From assembly GCA_037718865.1 (NCBI GenBank), contig JBBJMP010000007.1, positions 62,001 through 126,000 of the forward strand: a stretch of DNA of 64,000 nt, read 5' to 3'. Below, in pieces: positions 62,366 through 64,000 of this stretch. Numbering within the stretch: the first letter of the stretch is position 1; every line of letters starts with the position of its first letter. A model generated the notes under the pieces. The model was not told the origin of the DNA, ran no database searches, and saw nothing but the letters and a program-made list of their open reading frames with translations. Source of the stretch: JADCRZ01 sp037718865. GTDB lineage: Bacteria > Bacteroidota > Bacteroidia > Chitinophagales > Chitinophagaceae. The translations under genes were made by a program, and so were the position numbers.

Positions 62366-63640
62366 TTACACCCGCTCGACCCGCAAGGACAAATTATTCA
62401 CCTCCCTCACACGAACTCTTTCACCTGCACCTATCTTGCCGGACACTGATTCAGCATTCCAGGTTTCTCCATGCACCTGGATCCTGCCTGAGGGATCCAG
62501 GATTTCAAAGGCCTCTCCTATTTCACCTATCAATCCTTCTATCCCGGTAACCGGCTTTAACCGTTGCGCCCTTAATCCCAGTCCCACTACGAACAGGAAA
62601 AAAAGCGCTGTAATACCAACAGATGAAATGATGACGCTCCAGGAAATACGAACGGCATTGAACACTGAGTCGGTACGAATTAACATTAAGGATCCCAGCA
62701 ACAGGGAAATTACACCGCCTATAGCAAGAAGCCCATGACTGGTTATCTTAATTTCTAGTAGAAAAAGAATGATGCCGAAGATGATCAATGCAAGCCCTGC
62801 ATAATTTACAGGAAGGGTATGCATGGCATAGAAGGCCAGAATAAGGCAGATCACGCCTACAATACCCGGGAAAATAGCACCGGGACTATACAATTCGAAC
62901 AGCATTCCATACATTCCCAGCAGCAACAGGATATAGGCTACATTAGGATCGCTGATGAGGTCCAGTAGTTTTTCTGTCAAACTCATTTCAAATGGTAAAA
63001 GCCTTGCATTTTTTGTTTGGAGGGTAAGGGTATCCGAACGCACGACTAGCTTTTTTCCGTTCATCTGATGCAGTAGTTCTTCCGTGTTTTCCGCTATTAG
63101 GTCTATAACATGAAGTTTAAGGGCTTCAGTCGCTGTAACAGAAACACTTTTACGGACGGCCTCTTCTGCCCATTCGCCATTTCGGTGTCGGTTTTCAGCA
63201 ATAGTCCGGACGAAAGCAGCCGCGTCATTGGTGGCTTTCCCGCTCATTATCGAATCTTGTTGCCCCTGCATGCTAACCGGATGTGCGGCGCCTATGTTGG
63301 TCCCGGGAGCCATGGCTGCAATGTGTGCTGCCAGCGTTATAAAAACACCCGCCGATCCTGCATGCGCTCCGCCGGGGGAAACGTAAACAACCACCGGAAC
63401 CGGTGAGTCAAGGATATCGCTGACAATCACACGGGTAGATTTCAACAATCCGCCAGGTGTGTTCAGGTGAATGATCAGGCATTCTGCTTTTTCTTTTCGC
63501 GCTTCCTCTATTCCGCGTCGTATATAAGCTGAAGCAACCGGATTGATCGTGCCTTCAATCTTCAAGGAAACGACTGTCTGCGCAGAGAGCAGCGAGGGAA
63601 GACTTAACAGGAAAGCAAAGTATATCGTTATGCGCTTCAT
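62366..63640 (-). CDS. nfeD: NfeD-family membrane serine protease (ClpP-class)
   Basis: About 424 residues from ATG at 63640 (further in-frame starts upstream are not needed). The signal peptide is MKRITIYFAFLLSLPSLLSAQ. The ClpP-like protease domain (about residues 30-210) has HLNTPGGLLKSTRV, then VSPGGAHAGSAGVFI with the Ser nucleophile in GSAG, and APGTNIGAAHPVSM. Four to five transmembrane helices follow, and the last 70 residues form an OB-like NfeD domain (VTGIEGLIGEIGEAFEIL). It partners the slipin encoded downstream. Substrates in other bacteria include stomatin tails. Confidence 0.9.
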   Translation of the reverse strand: MKRITIYFAFLLSLPSLLSAQTVVSLKIEGTINPVASAYIRRGIEEARKEKAECLIIHLNTPGGLLKSTRVIVSDILDSPVPVVVYVSPGGAHAGSAGVFITLAAHIAAMAPGTNIGAAHPVSMQGQQDSIMSGKATNDAAAFVRTIAENRHRNGEWAEEAVRKSVSVTATEALKLHVIDLIAENTEELLHQMNGKKLVVRSDTLTLQTKNARLLPFEMSLTEKLLDLISDPNVAYILLLLGMYGMLFELYSPGAIFPGIVGVICLILAFYAMHTLPVNYAGLALIIFGIILFLLEIKITSHGLLAIGGVISLLLGSLMLIRTDSVFNAVRISWSVIISSVGITALFFLFVVGLGLRAQRLKPVTGIEGLIGEIGEAFEILDPSGRIQVHGETWNAESVSGKIGAGERVRVREVNNLSLRVERV

Positions 63641-63745
63641 ATTAGGTAAGATGTGCATCAAGTAACCACACCGTGCAGCAAACCGCGCCTGCCAACGCCT
63701 TGTCAGCGGGCATTCAAGTTAATAAAAAAGCGGGATCTTTTTCAA

Positions 63746-64000
63746 CTATTCTTTCTTCTTTCCCAGCGAGTGAATCAATTCAGCGACCAATGCGGTCCAA
63801 CCAGTTTGATGGCTTGCTCCCAGTCCATAACCGGAATCACCATGAAAATATTCGTAGAACATAAGCAAGTGCTCGTTTCCGGGTTGCTGATAGAACCAAT
63901 TGTATGCCCCATGAAGGCGGCGTTTTCCAGCCGGCCCTTCAGCAAAAAGGCTGATCACGCGGTGCGTCAGCTCATCGGCTACCTGCATCAGGTTCAGCTT
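63746..64000 (-). CDS. GH63-like glucosidase, C-terminus (cut by window edge)
   Basis: The visible C-terminal 84 residues contain AYNWFYQQPGNEHLLMFYEYFHGDSGYGLGASHQTGWTALVAELIHSLG in part. The E-Y-F-H-G-D-S-G-x-G-x-G-A-S-H-Q-T-G-W pattern is the end of an (alpha/alpha)6 glycosidase of the GH63/mannosylglycerate-hydrolase-like group. The frame stays open to the window edge, so most of the gene lies to the right. Substrate unknown; cytoplasmic homologs are often near trehalose or glycogen genes. Confidence 0.72.
   Translation of the reverse strand, partial: KLNLMQVADELTHRVISLFAEGPAGKRRLHGAYNWFYQQPGNEHLLMFYEYFHGDSGYGLGASHQTGWTALVAELIHSLGKKKE

Noticed and set aside
1..64000. tRNA, rRNA, replication origin or att site
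   Set aside because: I looked for typical conserved words and folds and saw none I could support by eye. A covariance-model scan would be decisive.

Overview
The window reads as chromosome of a Bacteroidota bacterium, most likely of the Chitinophagales/Chitinophagaceae type. The evidence is moderate GC with AT-rich intergenic gaps, UpxY-type NusG paralogs heading polysaccharide operons, promoters of the TTTG-N20-TAnnTTTG type, few Shine-Dalgarno sequences, and secreted proteins with short hydrophobic signals ending in AQ. I found no rRNA, tRNA or CRISPR array.

Region 1 (1-21.6 kb, all on the minus strand) is one large exopolysaccharide operon. It is transcribed leftward from a UpxY-like antiterminator (start 21616) through Wza, the Wzc tyrosine autokinase, a Wzx flippase, eight glycosyltransferases (two GT2, six GT4), three SAM methyltransferases, a Wzy-like polymerase, an SGNH hydrolase, a glutamine-dependent AsnB-type amidotransferase and a WcaF-like acetyltransferase. 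It ends in a VanZ-like gene cut by the left edge. Many genes overlap by 4 bases or nearly abut.

Region 2 (22-27.9 kb) holds a secreted beta-helix protein, a CorA transporter on the plus strand, and a second UpxY followed by the long polyprenyl glycosylphosphotransferase that could start the Region 1 repeat unit. The leaders of both UpxY genes share a 20-base motif with constant spacing.

Region 3 (27.9-40.7 kb) starts with a cytochrome c-fused sugar dehydrogenase. A second polysaccharide locus follows, with DUF1972 and GT4 glycosyltransferases, an FkbM methyltransferase, a GT2, two O-antigen ligase/polymerase-like proteins, a second Wzx, a kinase-less Wzz, a nucleotidyltransferase-like protein and a short sugar phosphotransferase.

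Region 4 (40.9-50 kb) is an unusual six-gene minus-strand operon alternating radical SAM proteins (N-terminal cobalamin-binding-like domain) with small methyltransferases, followed by two convergent glycosyltransferases.

Region 5 (50-58 kb) carries a YdeI-like protein, a tandem pair of geranylgeranyl-reductase-like flavoproteins, and the main discovery candidate: a split borosin RiPP pair. A precursor has a SonA-like helical leader domain, a 16-residue Arg/Pro/Ile/Val repeat and an 8-residue Tyr/Ala/Asp/Pro repeat. It is followed by a stand-alone peptide backbone N-methyltransferase of the SonM/OphM tetrapyrrole-methylase family with the Tyr-Arg-Tyr catalytic set. An IS element with 21-base inverted repeats sits directly downstream.

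Region 6 (57.9-64 kb) is housekeeping and stress: a YtcJ-like amidohydrolase, an ScdA/RIC di-iron repair protein, a small basic secreted protein, an SPFH slipin next to an NfeD-type membrane protease, and the C-terminus of a GH63-like glucosidase cut by the right edge.
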